Positions 33,611 to 43,343 are shown, counted from the stretch's first letter. The stretch: 64,000 bases of DNA from CBDCFV01 sp965216425 (GCA_965216425.1 CBDCFV010000007.1:868001-932000); one strand, 5' to 3'. The notes: generated by a model not told the origin, from the letters alone. Numbers and translations are program-made.

Positions 33611-34510
33611 CTAGTGCTTTTGTGATTTGTCCCTCAACCGCCTCCCGTGGAACAGGTACTGCTGGGCGTAGCCGCCGTAACGTCCGAAGTGCTCCATCGC
33701 CCATTCCAGCATCACGCGGTCCGGCGGTGCCTTCTGGCCGGGAAAGTACCACTCCGCAAGGGCGCGTCGTACCCAGACGTCGATGGGGAAGGCCTCCAGC
33801 TTCTCCAGAGAGAACACGGATATGCAGTCGGCTATCTTTGAGCCAATACCCCGCCGCTCCATCAGCACGGCCTTGGCTTCGAGATATGGCATTTCGATCA
33901 GGGAGTCCAAGTCCAACCGACCCTCTAATACGGCTATCGACGCCAAGTGGACATAGGGCGCACGGAAGCCTAGGCCCAGCCGCCTCAGTTCCATTTCGCC
34001 CGCCTCCACCAAGTCCGCAGACTGGGGGAAAGTGTAGCGGGTACAGCCGTTCAGGCTGACGGGCGATCCGAACGCCTCCGAGAGGTTCTCCATCATGTGA
34101 TGGATACGCTGGATGTTGTTGTTGGCGGAGCAGATGAACGCCACCAAGCATTCCCAGGGTTCGGTGCGCAGTAGTCTCAGGCCCGGGTAACGCTCCACCA
34201 TTTCCGCCACCCTTGGGTCGCGGTTGATGTCAGCGTAAATGGCTTCGATGTCGTCGTCCAGCCGGAAGTAACTTGCCAGCCGGGGCGCCATGTCCACTGC
34301 CGAAGAGGGCGCGCATTGGAACTCCACGGCCTCCGGGGTCTGCCGGATACGAACCAAGTCACCCCAGATAACGCCAGTGTACCAGCCGTCGTCACCATCC
34401 TTGGGGTAGGCCCAGCGGTGCGCCTGCCCGCTCTCCAGGCTGGCGGCCAGGTCAAATGGCTGGTCAACGGCCAGTTGCACGGTTGCTTCCAGCGGAGCCG
34501 CTAACGCCAA
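33611..34510 (-). CDS. ogg: 8-oxoguanine DNA glycosylase/AP lyase (OGG1-type)
   Basis: A 299-aa helix-hairpin-helix DNA glycosylase that excises oxidised guanine. The HhH and active site read MERRGIGSKIADCISVFSLE, with the catalytic Lys in GSKIADC, followed by the Asp in AFPIDVWVRRAL. The N-terminal domain includes LVAFICSANNNIQRIHHMM, matching the OGG1 damage-recognition region. The longest start is TTG 34510, which overlaps the DnaQ-DinG gene by 47 bases; GTG 34480 is an alternative and no SD decides. AlkA-like 3-methyladenine glycosylase is a less likely alternative, because the lysine is present. Confidence 0.87.
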   Translation of the reverse strand: MALAAPLEATVQLAVDQPFDLAASLESGQAHRWAYPKDGDDGWYTGVIWGDLVRIRQTPEAVEFQCAPSSAVDMAPRLASYFRLDDDIEAIYADINRDPRVAEMVERYPGLRLLRTEPWECLVAFICSANNNIQRIHHMMENLSEAFGSPVSLNGCTRYTFPQSADLVEAGEMELRRLGLGFRAPYVHLASIAVLEGRLDLDSLIEMPYLEAKAVLMERRGIGSKIADCISVFSLEKLEAFPIDVWVRRALAEWYFPGQKAPPDRVMLEWAMEHFGRYGGYAQQYLFHGRRLRDKSQKH

Positions 34511-37313
34511 TCCAGTTGGAAGTCAGCATCCCCACCGTGGCCAAATTACACGGCTGCAACGTGCACGGAGGAATGGACTGGAGGAAAGACTTACCGTAGG
34601 ACCTAGCGGTGATCCTCTTGTCCAGCACCACGATGACGCCCCGGTCCTCCTTGTTGCGAATCAATCTGCCGATGCCTTGGCGAAATCGGAGGACCGCTTG
34701 GGGAATGGAGTATTCGTTGAACGGCTCCTTGTATTGGTCGGAACGGGCCTTGACTATGGGGTCGGTGGGCACCTGGAACGGCAGTCTGGTCAAGACCAGG
34801 GCCTTCAACGCCCCGCTGGGCAAATCTACACCTTCCCAGAAGCTGCTGGTCCCCAGCAGCAGGCTCTTCGGGTTTTCCCTGAACCGTGACATAAGCTGCG
34901 GAGCGGAACCGTCAATGCCTTGGGCAAACACCTCCACGCCGTGCCCTTGCAGGGGAGTCCGCACACGCTGGCTGACGCCGCGAAGGGCCGAGTAGGATGT
35001 GAACAGGGCCATGGTGTGCCCGCCCAAGGAGCTGGCCAGATCAACCAATACCCTGGACACCGCTTGCAGGTATCCATCGGCGTTGGGCTGCGGCATATCC
35101 TCCGGTATCAGCAACAGGGCGGCCTTCCGGTAGTCGAAGGGCGTTCCCACTTGGAGTTCTTCGCTGTCTTCCGGGACTCCGGTCCGCCGCCGGAAGTGGC
35201 CGAAAGTCCCGTCGGTGCTCAGGGTGGCGCTGGTCAACACCACGCTCTCTTTCCGGTTGAATAACTGTTCCCGCAAAGTGGCTGCGACGTCCAGCGGAGC
35301 CGAATGGAAGCTGATTTCTCCCCTTCCTTGATTCCGAGCGATCCACAACACACTGTCTTCGGTCTGAGGGGTCAACACCGCTCCGAGATTTGTTCTGAGT
35401 TTCTCCAGGTTGTCCTGTATACCGGCCGCTTCGCTGGTGATGGTCGCTTGGTCACTGGCGCCCGGTAGCTCGGTCGTGTCCAGGAACCGGTGCAGCCGTG
35501 AGACAGCTTGAGTCGCCTGTTGCAAGCCCAGGTCCTGATTCTCCCAAGCGAGGGACATCTCGTCCCATCCGCGCTGGGAGCGGAGGTCAGCGGTTAACAA
35601 CAACTGCGATTGGCCGTCGCCGGATTGGCTTTCCAGGAGCCTTTCTGCCGCAGCCCACACGCGTGTCCACAGTTCCTTCAGGTGCGGCGGCTTGGACTCT
35701 ACATCGGCGACCACGCGCTCTCCCTCTTGCCTGACTGCCGCGGACACTTCCTCCCCTCGAAGGGCCAGCCGGGATGCCGCAGACAAGCGGCCTTGGTTTT
35801 CCAATGGTTGTTCCAAGCTGTCAGCCGAGACCTGGAAGCCAAGTTGAGAAGTAGCTTCATCCTCCAAGCTGTGCGCTTCGTCGATTATCAGATATTGATA
35901 GTCGGGGATGAGGTTGCCTCCCATGACCATATCGGAGAGAAGAAGGGCGTGGTTCACCACGATGATATGCGCTTGCTCCGCTCTTTCGTGGGCGCTGCGC
36001 ATAAAGCAGGGGCTGCCGTCACGCATCCCGGGGCACCATCCCTTTTCCCCGGCGGAAACTCTATTCCAAGTAAAAGCGTCCCTCCCGGACAAGTTTATCT
36101 CGCTGCGGTCGCCAGTCACGGTGCCCTGAAGCCACACCGCTGTTTTGCCAAGCAAGCGGGCATCATCTACGCTAACGTTATCGCTTCGGGCCAGTTGGTT
36201 CCAACGCCGCAGGCACAGGTAATTGCTCTTGCCCTTGAGCGACGCGGCCTGCACCACGCCTTTTTCAACCAGTCCGGCTCCTTCCAGGACCTCTATCAAA
36301 GCGGGTATGTCCTTGCGGAGCAGTTGCTCCTGAAGGTTGATGGTCTTGGTGGAGACCACCACCCGGCCACCGCGGGCAACCGCAAATAGGACGGCGGGGA
36401 GTAAATAGGCCATCGACTTGCCAACGCCGGTAGCCCCTTCCACCACCAAGTGGCGCGATTGATAGATGGCCTTGGCCACGGTGGAGAGCATTTCATCCTG
36501 TTCGGGGCGGTGTTCAAAGCCGGAAAAGGCTTGGGCAAAGGGTCCCTTGGCGCCCAGAAGGTCGACTATATTGTTCTCGTCGACCGTGCCAAGGCTGCTA
36601 TCCATCCGACGCTTTTCAGGCCGGGACAAACGTTTGGAAATCGTCTCCAAGTCCAAGCCGGTCAGCCCGACGGCCGATGGCGCCAACACGGCGCTTGTCT
36701 CGTTTTCCAGCCCGTTCAACAAGGGAGCAATCGCCCACCGGCTGCGAGTCGCTAAGCCCATCATGTAGGAGATCAACCCTGGGTCAAGCTCCGCAGCTCT
36801 CCGCAGTAACGCCACGAATACTCCATGTGTCGCTCGGGCGTCGTCCAAGGCGCGGTGGGCATTGATATGGGACACCTTCAGGTGCGAGGTAAGGTTGCTC
36901 AAGGAGTATTGCATGTGGTTGGGAAGGAACATGGAGGCGAGGTCCCAAGTATCGTAGGGAACGTTGTTCAAGACCAGCCCGTGAGCGGCCAGGAACTTCA
37001 AGTCAAAGTTCACGTTGTGGCCCACCACGGGGTGCTGCTCAACGAACTGCTCCAGATCGTCGGAGATAGTGCTGAAAAAGGGCGCGCGCGCCACTTGGTT
37101 GGGGGAAATCCCGGTTAAACGCTGGATGAAGTCGGGGATGGTACGGCCAGGGTTAACGAAGGTCTGAAAGGTGTCTATAACCTGGTCTCCCTGGAACTTG
37201 ACCGCGCCCACCTCAATGATGGTGTCACGGTTTTCGTCCAGCCCGGTGGTTTCCAGGTCCAGCGCAACGCAGACCTGATCAAAGGCAGGTGCGGTCGGAG
37301 GTAGTAAAGACAT
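34464..37313 (-). CDS. dinG: DnaQ-type exonuclease fused to DinG-family helicase
   Basis: A 949-aa two-part protein. Residues about 10-190 are a DEDD 3'-5' exonuclease (VALDLETTGLDENRDTIIEVGA, HNVNFDLKFL, HRALDDARAT). The rest is an XPD/DinG-like superfamily 2 helicase with Walker A GATGVGKSMAYLLPA, the DEAH box LIIDEAHSLEDEA, and C-terminal SFWEGVDLPSG and RFRQGIGRLIRN. Cysteines in NYLCLRRW, GWCPGM and SPCFMR are placed like the iron-sulphur cluster ligands of DinG. This fusion is the standard form in Gram-positive bacteria and relatives. It resolves or degrades DNA structures in repair. Start ATG 37313. Confidence 0.93.
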   Translation of the reverse strand: MSLLPPTAPAFDQVCVALDLETTGLDENRDTIIEVGAVKFQGDQVIDTFQTFVNPGRTIPDFIQRLTGISPNQVARAPFFSTISDDLEQFVEQHPVVGHNVNFDLKFLAAHGLVLNNVPYDTWDLASMFLPNHMQYSLSNLTSHLKVSHINAHRALDDARATHGVFVALLRRAAELDPGLISYMMGLATRSRWAIAPLLNGLENETSAVLAPSAVGLTGLDLETISKRLSRPEKRRMDSSLGTVDENNIVDLLGAKGPFAQAFSGFEHRPEQDEMLSTVAKAIYQSRHLVVEGATGVGKSMAYLLPAVLFAVARGGRVVVSTKTINLQEQLLRKDIPALIEVLEGAGLVEKGVVQAASLKGKSNYLCLRRWNQLARSDNVSVDDARLLGKTAVWLQGTVTGDRSEINLSGRDAFTWNRVSAGEKGWCPGMRDGSPCFMRSAHERAEQAHIIVVNHALLLSDMVMGGNLIPDYQYLIIDEAHSLEDEATSQLGFQVSADSLEQPLENQGRLSAASRLALRGEEVSAAVRQEGERVVADVESKPPHLKELWTRVWAAAERLLESQSGDGQSQLLLTADLRSQRGWDEMSLAWENQDLGLQQATQAVSRLHRFLDTTELPGASDQATITSEAAGIQDNLEKLRTNLGAVLTPQTEDSVLWIARNQGRGEISFHSAPLDVAATLREQLFNRKESVVLTSATLSTDGTFGHFRRRTGVPEDSEELQVGTPFDYRKAALLLIPEDMPQPNADGYLQAVSRVLVDLASSLGGHTMALFTSYSALRGVSQRVRTPLQGHGVEVFAQGIDGSAPQLMSRFRENPKSLLLGTSSFWEGVDLPSGALKALVLTRLPFQVPTDPIVKARSDQYKEPFNEYSIPQAVLRFRQGIGRLIRNKEDRGVIVVLDKRITARSYGKSFLQSIPPCTLQPCNLATVGMLTSNWIGVSGSAGSNRATGR

Positions 37314-37404
37314 ACTTGTTGGTCCTGCTGGCTCCCTTTTCTATGTGGGGTGCGTAAACCTTAAAGTCAGCCCCTCGCACCATTTAAGGGCGCCACCCTC
37401 ACTT

Positions 37405-37432
37405 AAACCTTCCGTGCTGACCGGGAAGGTTT
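37405..37432 (-). terminator. Hairpin between PHP gene and dinG
   Basis: AAACCTTCC (37405-37413) and GGAAGGTTT (37424-37432) form a perfect 9-bp stem with a 10-base loop, just past the stop of the PHP gene. The following T-run is short on both strands (TTTT at 37430-37433 on plus), so termination strength is uncertain. Confidence 0.45.
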
Positions 37433-37448
37433 TATCCGCCGCTAACCA

Positions 37449-38144
37449 CTAAGCCGTGTAGGGCCGAAGATCTCCGGACCGAAGTCCCACAGCAGGGTAA
37501 AAAGCCCCCAAGCGAAGGGCGGCCAAGAATTCCGATTCGTTGTTTATCTCATCTCGAAACGCGGTTACAAAACGTCCCAGCCCTTGGATGGAATGCGCGT
37601 CGCTGCCACCAGTAACCGGCAATTTCAGGGCGCTGGCTACTTTCATGGCAAAACCGTTTTCGTCGTCCGCCGTCCCGCCATTGGCAACCTCGACCGCGTC
37701 AACCAACTTGAACACCGGGTGTTCCAAAGCGTCTTCCGGCTCCTTCGGCAACTCACCCGGGACCGACTCATATATCAAGGGGCGCCGAATCCTGGGGCGG
37801 CTGAGAACTGCCCTGAAGGGGTGGGCCGTGATTACGAATCCGCCTAATGCCTTGGACGCTTGGCGCAGCACTTCAGCTTTGTGGAAGCCGGCTTGGTATT
37901 GGTCCATCCCGAAGGCCAGCATGTGGCCCATATCGGTTTCCACTTCCATCGCCCGCACCAGCACCACGCTGTGGCGGCTGGCAAACCGCTCGAATTCGTG
38001 CCGGTCCCACGGTCCGCTGTGTTCGGTAAGGCACAGACCCCGTAAGCCCAGCCGGTCCGCTTCCAGGATAAGGTCTTCCGGTGAAAGGTTGCTGTCGCTG
38101 CTGCCCTTGGTGGTATGGATGTGGAGGTCGAATAATCGAGCCAT
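37449..38144 (-). CDS. PHP-domain phosphoesterase
   Basis: A 231-aa polymerase-and-histidinol-phosphatase (PHP) domain protein. The metal-binding signature DLHIHTTKGSSDSN opens the protein, LCLTEHSG follows near residue 37, and GGSDAHS near 185 completes the site. The open frame runs back to 38357 but the family sequence starts at ATG 38144 (MARLFDLHIHTT). Small PHP proteins hydrolyse phosphomono- or diesters; the substrate is unknown. Confidence 0.83.
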   Translation of the reverse strand: MARLFDLHIHTTKGSSDSNLSPEDLILEADRLGLRGLCLTEHSGPWDRHEFERFASRHSVVLVRAMEVETDMGHMLAFGMDQYQAGFHKAEVLRQASKALGGFVITAHPFRAVLSRPRIRRPLIYESVPGELPKEPEDALEHPVFKLVDAVEVANGGTADDENGFAMKVASALKLPVTGGSDAHSIQGLGRFVTAFRDEINNESEFLAALRLGAFYPAVGLRSGDLRPYTA

Positions 38145-38286
38145 GTAGGTGCTAACCGTTGTCCTTGAGGCGCTAGTAGGGCCAGGCGAATCGGATGGCC
38201 GATGAGTGCCCAGCCGCCCGCTTAGTCTATCTGCGATGACGGTAATCGTCAATGGCCGCGTGTCGCTGGAATCAGCAGGGCAAGAA

Positions 38287-38772
38287 TCAATGCCTGCGCG
38301 TTGCCTCGGCAAGCCCGGGCAGGCTTTCCAAGGGCAGCACTTCGCCGGTATCTTCAAAGTGAGTGATCAAACTCCGTAATTCGTCGGGGACCGGCTTGGT
38401 GGTCCCGGACTCGGCGGAATATCCCACGGTAACTACCTGCATGGTGGTGAGCAACCGGTCGGAGTCATGGTGGTAGAGCTCCATATCAGCGGTGATGCTG
38501 GTGTTGCCGATACGGGAAATTCGCAGGTAAAGGTCGACCAACTCATCTACCCGCGCCGGGGATTTGAATTCCAGAACGGTCTTGACGACCGCTGTATCGA
38601 AATATCCAGCTTCGGCCACGTCGTAGATGCTGAAACCCAAGCGGCGGAAATACTCCGCCTGCCCAACCTCGGCGTAGTTGGTATATGCTCCGAAGAAGAC
38701 TATTCCCTGCCGGTCACACTCCATCCAACGGACCCGGATGGGAGTGTGGAACTTGAAGTCAGACTTGGGCAT
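38287..38772 (-). CDS. Acyl-CoA thioesterase, hotdog fold (YbgC/4-hydroxybenzoyl-CoA-type)
   Basis: A 161-aa single hotdog-domain protein. The active-site segment VRWMECDRQGIVFFGAYTNY, with its conserved Asp and aromatic run, and the following EYFRRLG helix match YbgC and 4-hydroxybenzoyl-CoA thioesterases. It would release free acids from CoA thioesters in the cytoplasm. It lies between trmD and the PHP gene on the same strand with short gaps. Start ATG 38772. Confidence 0.85.
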   Translation of the reverse strand: MPKSDFKFHTPIRVRWMECDRQGIVFFGAYTNYAEVGQAEYFRRLGFSIYDVAEAGYFDTAVVKTVLEFKSPARVDELVDLYLRISRIGNTSITADMELYHHDSDRLLTTMQVVTVGYSAESGTTKPVPDELRSLITHFEDTGEVLPLESLPGLAEATRRH

Positions 38773-38807
38773 GAAACATTCTCAAGGTGTCGAGGGGGGC
38801 GTTATGG

Positions 38808-39566
38808 TCATGGTTGAGCGTCGGGTCGATAGCCGAGGGTCTCCAAGTATTTCCGGTCTTCGGCAGTCAGCGGCGCCGAATCAAGCAAGTCAGGACGGCG
38901 TTCCAAAGTGCGTTCAAGGGACTTGCGTCGCCGCCACCGTTCAATCTCAGCGTGATGCCCGGACCGCAGCACCTCTGGCGCCTCCATGCCTCTGAACTCA
39001 GCCGGGCGGGTGTAAAGGGGATGTTGGAGCAACCCGGTGGTGATGGAGTCTTCAGTCACACTTTCAGGGGAACCGACTACACCCGGTATTAACCGGGAGA
39101 CTGCGTCTATCAACACCATTGCCGGGAGTTCGCCACCGGTCAATACGTAGTCGCCGATGCTGATTTGCCGAGTGACCAACCCTTGGCAGACCCGCTCGTC
39201 GACTCCGGCGTAGTGGCCGCATATCAGCACGATGGCGGGCGCTAGCGCCAGTTCTTCGACCACCCGCTGGGTCAACAACTCGCCTTGGGGGGTGAACAGG
39301 GCCACCGGTACTTGGGCTTTTTCCGAGGCGGTGTAACTCGACAGGGTTGCTTCCGTTGCCCTGAATACCGGCTCCGGCTTCATAACCATGCCGTGGCCGC
39401 CGCCAAATTGGTAGTCGTCAGCCGTCCCGTGGGCGTCTTGGGAATAATCCCGGATGTCGGTGACCTCAATGGATATAAGACCGTTCCGGGAAGCGCGGGC
39501 AACCATCGAGAATTGCGACGGTTGCCCGAAGGCTTCCGGAAACAGCGTTAACACATGAAAGCGCAT
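38808..39566 (-). CDS. trmD: tRNA (guanine-N1-)-methyltransferase TrmD
   Basis: A 252-aa SPOUT methyltransferase making m1G37 in tRNAs, which prevents +1 frameshifting. Hallmarks are MRFHVLTLFPEAF at the start, the DIRDYS...DDYQFGGGHGMVMKPEP block, LICGHYAGVDERV, and the trefoil-knot segment SIGDYVLTGGELPAMVLID. I use ATG 39566; GTG 39572 would add two residues. It is not beside rimM or rpsP as in many genomes, but upstream of the thioesterase gene. Confidence 0.95.
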   Translation of the reverse strand: MRFHVLTLFPEAFGQPSQFSMVARASRNGLISIEVTDIRDYSQDAHGTADDYQFGGGHGMVMKPEPVFRATEATLSSYTASEKAQVPVALFTPQGELLTQRVVEELALAPAIVLICGHYAGVDERVCQGLVTRQISIGDYVLTGGELPAMVLIDAVSRLIPGVVGSPESVTEDSITTGLLQHPLYTRPAEFRGMEAPEVLRSGHHAEIERWRRRKSLERTLERRPDLLDSAPLTAEDRKYLETLGYRPDAQP

Positions 39567-39611
39567 CGACACACGGTACGGCGGGCGGAGCCGCGGTAAA
39601 ATCCGGCGCCG

Positions 39612-40874
39612 TTAGTCGGCCACCGCCGCGACCGGTGCGGCACTGGCTAACAGGTTGTTGACATGGGCGTCTCCACCCTTCATCACGACCTTGATTTTCT
39701 CCCGGTCCCGCAGCACTGCTATGTCCCGCAATGGGTCGCCGTCAATCACCAACAGGTCGGCAAGCTTGCCGACCTCAAGAGTGCCGATGTCCTTTTCCAG
39801 CTCCACGCACTCAGCAGCCCAGCCGGTAGCGGCTTGAATCGCCTGCATGTTGGACATCCCGCGGAGCTTGAGGAGTTCCACCTCCCGGGCATTATCGCCG
39901 TGGACGAACCCGCCGGCGTCGGTGCCGGCCACTACTTTAACCCCGGCCTCCAGCGCCTTGTGCAAGCTTTCTTGATGAATGTCCATCAACGCTTGGGCGC
40001 GAGCAATCATGTGGGGGGCGCTGACGGTGGAGTGGAACTCGTAGACCTCGAAGGTGGGAACAAAGAACGTCCCTTTATCGGCCATCATTTTTAAGAGGTC
40101 CGGGTCTTCCGCCAAGTAAGAGCCGTGCTCGATGGAACCCACTCCGGCTTTGACCGCCATACGCAGACCATCCCCTCCCACTGCGTGACACATGGTCCGC
40201 CGGCCAAGGGCTGCCGCCTCTTCAACCAGCGCCTTGACTTCATCCTCTCCGAACTCGATGTCCCTGGGCCCATGTCCCGGGCGGGAACTGGCCCCGCCAG
40301 TGGTGGCAAATTTGATCTGGTCCGCCCCTACCCGAACCATCTCCCGGACCTTGGCCCGCACACCGTCTGGGCCATCGGCAACGCCGCCGGGAACACGCGC
40401 GTTGACGTGGAAGGGGTTGCGGTGGCCGGAAGGGCTCACACTGTCGGCCAGACCACCGGTGGGAGATATTATCGCCACTGTGACCACCAAGCGGGGACCG
40501 GCGATCAGGCCTTCTTCCACCGCCTGTTTGAATCCCCAGTCCAGTCCCCCGCCATCCCGCACGCAGGTGTATCCGGCCCGGAGGGTATCCTCAATGGTGC
40601 GGGCAGTCCTGATATAGGCCAAGGATGTCGGCTCGTCCAAGTGCCACCGGTTCATTAATTGGTAATTCTGGTGGCCCAAGTGGTCGTGGCAGTCGATCAA
40701 TCCCGGCATAATCGTCATGCCGGAAATGTCCACCACCTCCGTACCCGCAGGCCAAGAAACCGCCGCGCGCGGCCCGACCGATTCGATGCGCTCCCCATTA
40801 ATCAGCACCGCAGCGTCCGACACTGCGGGCTTGCCGGAGCCGTCGATCAAGGTGGCTCCCACATAAGCTTTCAT
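39612..40874 (-). CDS. Metal-dependent amidohydrolase family protein
   Basis: A 420-aa amidohydrolase. The ligands are visible as CHDHLGH near residue 61, DQIKFATTGG with the candidate bridging lysine, MCHAVGG and IEHGSYL histidines, and the aspartate in VAGTDAGG. This arrangement fits the imidazolonepropionase/Xaa-Pro dipeptidase-like group of cyclic-amide or dipeptide hydrolases. GGAGG lies eight bases before ATG 40874. Substrate unknown. Confidence 0.87.
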   Translation of the reverse strand: MKAYVGATLIDGSGKPAVSDAAVLINGERIESVGPRAAVSWPAGTEVVDISGMTIMPGLIDCHDHLGHQNYQLMNRWHLDEPTSLAYIRTARTIEDTLRAGYTCVRDGGGLDWGFKQAVEEGLIAGPRLVVTVAIISPTGGLADSVSPSGHRNPFHVNARVPGGVADGPDGVRAKVREMVRVGADQIKFATTGGASSRPGHGPRDIEFGEDEVKALVEEAAALGRRTMCHAVGGDGLRMAVKAGVGSIEHGSYLAEDPDLLKMMADKGTFFVPTFEVYEFHSTVSAPHMIARAQALMDIHQESLHKALEAGVKVVAGTDAGGFVHGDNAREVELLKLRGMSNMQAIQAATGWAAECVELEKDIGTLEVGKLADLLVIDGDPLRDIAVLRDREKIKVVMKGGDAHVNNLLASAAPVAAVAD

Positions 40875-41205
40875 TAGTCATACCTCCACGGGAGAATCAT
40901 GGATGGGTGGTGTAGAAAATCCTGGATTTACGGCCTCCAGTGAACGGGACCAAGTACAGCCGTTTGGTGTGATGCTAAAAGACCCTTTCGGCCTTGTCAA
41001 GGAATAGTCGACGCGGGTCTTCTGCTGGAACGTGGACTTTGGATAGCCGGGCGGGTATGTTTTGATTCTGCTTAATTCGGGTGCGTTAGAGCAAGGCAGT
41101 CATCGGTAAAGTTCGCTATATTGTCTATTATCGGGACGGTTTCTCAGTAAACATGGGTTAAACCTCGGAAGTTTCAACTTACATCACCCACAACCTGGTG
41201 ACGTT
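40875..41205. other. Divergent intergenic region
   Basis: 331 bases between the amidohydrolase gene (-) and the TolB-like gene (+). No gene is supported. An AT-rich stretch with TATATTG and TATTATCG (41110-41135) could include a -10 element for the plus-strand gene, but I cannot pair it with a convincing -35. Confidence 0.4.
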
Positions 41206-42231
41206 ATGAAAAGCCTCATAACACCCTGGCTTTGGGGATGCTTGGCGGCCGCCTTTTCGCTGTTTGTCAGTACGGGTTGCTTCCCTGCTTCTTCACCTCA
41301 ACAGCTCGTTTTCGTATCAACGGCAGACGGCGACCCCGAAGTTGTGCTGTTGGACGTAGAGACAGGCGAGTCCGTAACGCTGACCGGAAACGGCAGTGCG
41401 GACATGGAACCGCAGCTGTCTCCTGACGGTAAACTAGTGGTGTTTCAGTCGGATGAGTCAGGGAATATGGATATTAACCTCGCGGACCTTCAAAAAGAGA
41501 CCATCGTAAGGTTAACCAGCGAAGTCAGCGACGACACTTATCCCAGGTGGTCTCCCAACGGGAAACAAATAGCATTCATCTCAGACCGCGACGGTAACAA
41601 AGAAGTGTATTCGATGGACGTCGACGGCACGAATCTAACCCGTGTCACTTCTAACAAAAACGAGGACGAACTCGGAGATTGGTCACCGGACAGCGCTTGG
41701 TTGGTCTTCTCCAGCGCGGGCAACGAAGCGGAGCAGGGTCTATGGCTGCGCAATCCGAATGGCATAAACCTCGTCCGCCTCACATCCGACCAGGACCGGG
41801 ACCCGGCGTGGTCACGCGACGGCAACCATATCGCCTTTGTGCGTGGAGAAGGCGACGACCAGGACGTTTACATAGTCAGCAAGTCTAAGGGCGGAACTTG
41901 GCACGACGAACTCCAAGTTACACAGGTGACCCGTAATGATGCGGTGGACAAAGACCCTGCCTGGGCCCCCAATGGCAAGTCCATCGTTTTGGTGTCTGCC
42001 CGAGACGGTAACTCCGAGATTTACGCCATACAATTCAAGGGGTCGGGATTGAGGAGGCTGACCAACAATGCCGCAGAAGACCTGATGCCGGCTTGGGACC
42101 CCAGCGGCGAACGCATCGCCTTCGTATCGCGGTTGTACGGAGAGGGTGAAATTATCGTTATGAATGCCGATGGCGCCGGGCAGCGCCGTTTGACTAACAA
42201 TGACGCGGAGGACTGGTCTCCCCGGTGGTAG
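41206..42231 (+). CDS. TolB-like beta-propeller lipoprotein
   Basis: A 341-aa secreted lipoprotein. The N-terminus is a signal peptide ending in the lipobox VSTGC near residue 25. The rest consists of about six WD40-like/TolB repeats of the form D-x-EP-x-LSPDGK-LVVFQSDESGN, SPNGKQIAFISDRDGNKEVY, DPSGERIAFVS. The repeats form a beta-propeller. Unlike true TolB there is no amino-terminal alpha/beta domain and no tol-pal genes nearby. The role is probably protein or ligand binding at the outer face of the membrane. Confidence 0.87.
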   Translation: MKSLITPWLWGCLAAAFSLFVSTGCFPASSPQQLVFVSTADGDPEVVLLDVETGESVTLTGNGSADMEPQLSPDGKLVVFQSDESGNMDINLADLQKETIVRLTSEVSDDTYPRWSPNGKQIAFISDRDGNKEVYSMDVDGTNLTRVTSNKNEDELGDWSPDSAWLVFSSAGNEAEQGLWLRNPNGINLVRLTSDQDRDPAWSRDGNHIAFVRGEGDDQDVYIVSKSKGGTWHDELQVTQVTRNDAVDKDPAWAPNGKSIVLVSARDGNSEIYAIQFKGSGLRRLTNNAAEDLMPAWDPSGERIAFVSRLYGEGEIIVMNADGAGQRRLTNNDAEDWSPRW

Positions 42232-42333
42232 TGCGGGCTGATACCGGATGACGAAACGACCCCTTGACCCCTGCGCTCAACGACGGCAGAATAGAATAAG
42301 GTTGGGTGCTGCCGGTGGCGGCGTTCCAATCGT

Positions 42334-42407
42334 TGCCCGGTGGTGTAGTGGTAGCACGTCAGCCTTTGGAGCTGAAAGCCCTGGTTCGAACCCAGGCCGG
42401 GTAGCCA
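42334..42407 (+). tRNA. tRNA-Gln (anticodon TTG)
   Basis: A complete cloverleaf: acceptor TGCCCGG/CCGGGTA (one G-T pair), D-arm with GTAGTGGTAGC, anticodon stem TCAGC/GCTGA with loop CTTTGGA (anticodon TTG), T-arm CCTGG-TTCGAAC-CCAGG, discriminator G and encoded CCA (42405-42407). It reads CAA glutamine codons and, by wobble, CAG. It lies about 100 bases after the TolB-like gene. Confidence 0.97.
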
Positions 42408-42515
42408 ACCTTTCTTCTATCTTCCCGGCAAAAGTATTAGTTCGTTCCAAAACCTCCGCGTAAACTACCTCGATACAGCTCTCGCCTGAATCTTTCCACG
42501 CCGGGGCCCTTTTAT

Positions 42516-42545
42516 TTGACCGCCAGTCCTTGCGGCGGGTATATT
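42516..42545 (+). promoter_or_regulatory. Sigma-70-type promoter of the nucleotidyltransferase operon
   Basis: TTGACC (42516-42521) and TATATT (42540-42545) are separated by 18 bases. Transcription would start near 42552, giving a leader of about 50 bases before the GTG at 42602 and excluding the upstream in-frame TTG at 42530 as translation start. Confidence 0.55.
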
Positions 42546-42601
42546 ATCGGGCAGTCAAATACAGGCTGCGGCGCGTAAGTCATCCCCAAGGACCATCACC
42601 G

Positions 42602-43303
42602 GTGTATGCGTTAATCCTGGCAGGCGGCAAGGGTGAGCGGCTTCGACCCTTGACCGACACCATGCCCAAGCCGATGGTTCCCGTCAGCGGCAAACCCATA
42701 CTTTTGCATCAAGTCGAGTGGCTTCGGAAGGCCGGCGTCACCGACGTGGTTTTCTTGGCGGGTTATCTGTGGGAGGCGATACGGAACTTCTTCGGTGACG
42801 GGCGGGAGTACGATATACGGGCCCATTACAGCATCGAAGATACGCCTCTGGGCCGCGGCGGGGCTATCAAACTTGGATTTTCATCGGTACCCGAATCGGA
42901 AGAGACCGTAGCCGTTCTCAATGGGGACATTATCACCGACGAGCCCTTCTCAGCCTTGTTGGACCGTCATCGGGAGAAAAGCGCGGGCAGCTCATCTTAC
43001 GCCGCCACGCTCATGGTGACGCCCTTTGTAAGTCCCTATGGGCTGGTAGACACGGACTCCCGGGATGAAGTGACCGGCTTCCGAGAAAAGGTTGCTTTGC
43101 CCTACTGGATTAACGCCGGGGTCTACTTATTTGAACGGACTATTGAACCGGAGTTGCCTGGTTTGGGCGACCACGAGATAGAGACCTTTCCGAGGCTGGC
43201 CGAACAGGGAAGGATATCGGCGGTAAAGACCGAAGCCTTCTGGCGCAGCGTCGATTCCTTCAAAGACCTGCGAGAGGTTGAGGAGCACTTGGCCTCCCAA
43301 TGA
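42602..43303 (+). CDS. Sugar-phosphate nucleotidyltransferase
   Basis: A 233-aa NTP transferase of the RmlA/GlmU/mannose-1-phosphate guanylyltransferase group, which makes NDP-sugars. The signature LILAGGKGERLRPLTDTMPKPMVPV begins four residues in, NGDIITDEPF carries the metal-binding Asp, and INAGVYLFER ends the core. There is no C-terminal beta-helix, so it is the short form. The start is GTG 42602 with AAGGA nine bases upstream and a promoter at 42516-42545. It is followed within 40 bases by the MoxR gene. Which sugar is activated cannot be told. Confidence 0.85.
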   Translation: MYALILAGGKGERLRPLTDTMPKPMVPVSGKPILLHQVEWLRKAGVTDVVFLAGYLWEAIRNFFGDGREYDIRAHYSIEDTPLGRGGAIKLGFSSVPESEETVAVLNGDIITDEPFSALLDRHREKSAGSSSYAATLMVTPFVSPYGLVDTDSRDEVTGFREKVALPYWINAGVYLFERTIEPELPGLGDHEIETFPRLAEQGRISAVKTEAFWRSVDSFKDLREVEEHLASQ

Positions 43304-43343
43304 CCGGCGCGACGTTTACTTGGGTTGCCACTTGGCGGGCGGT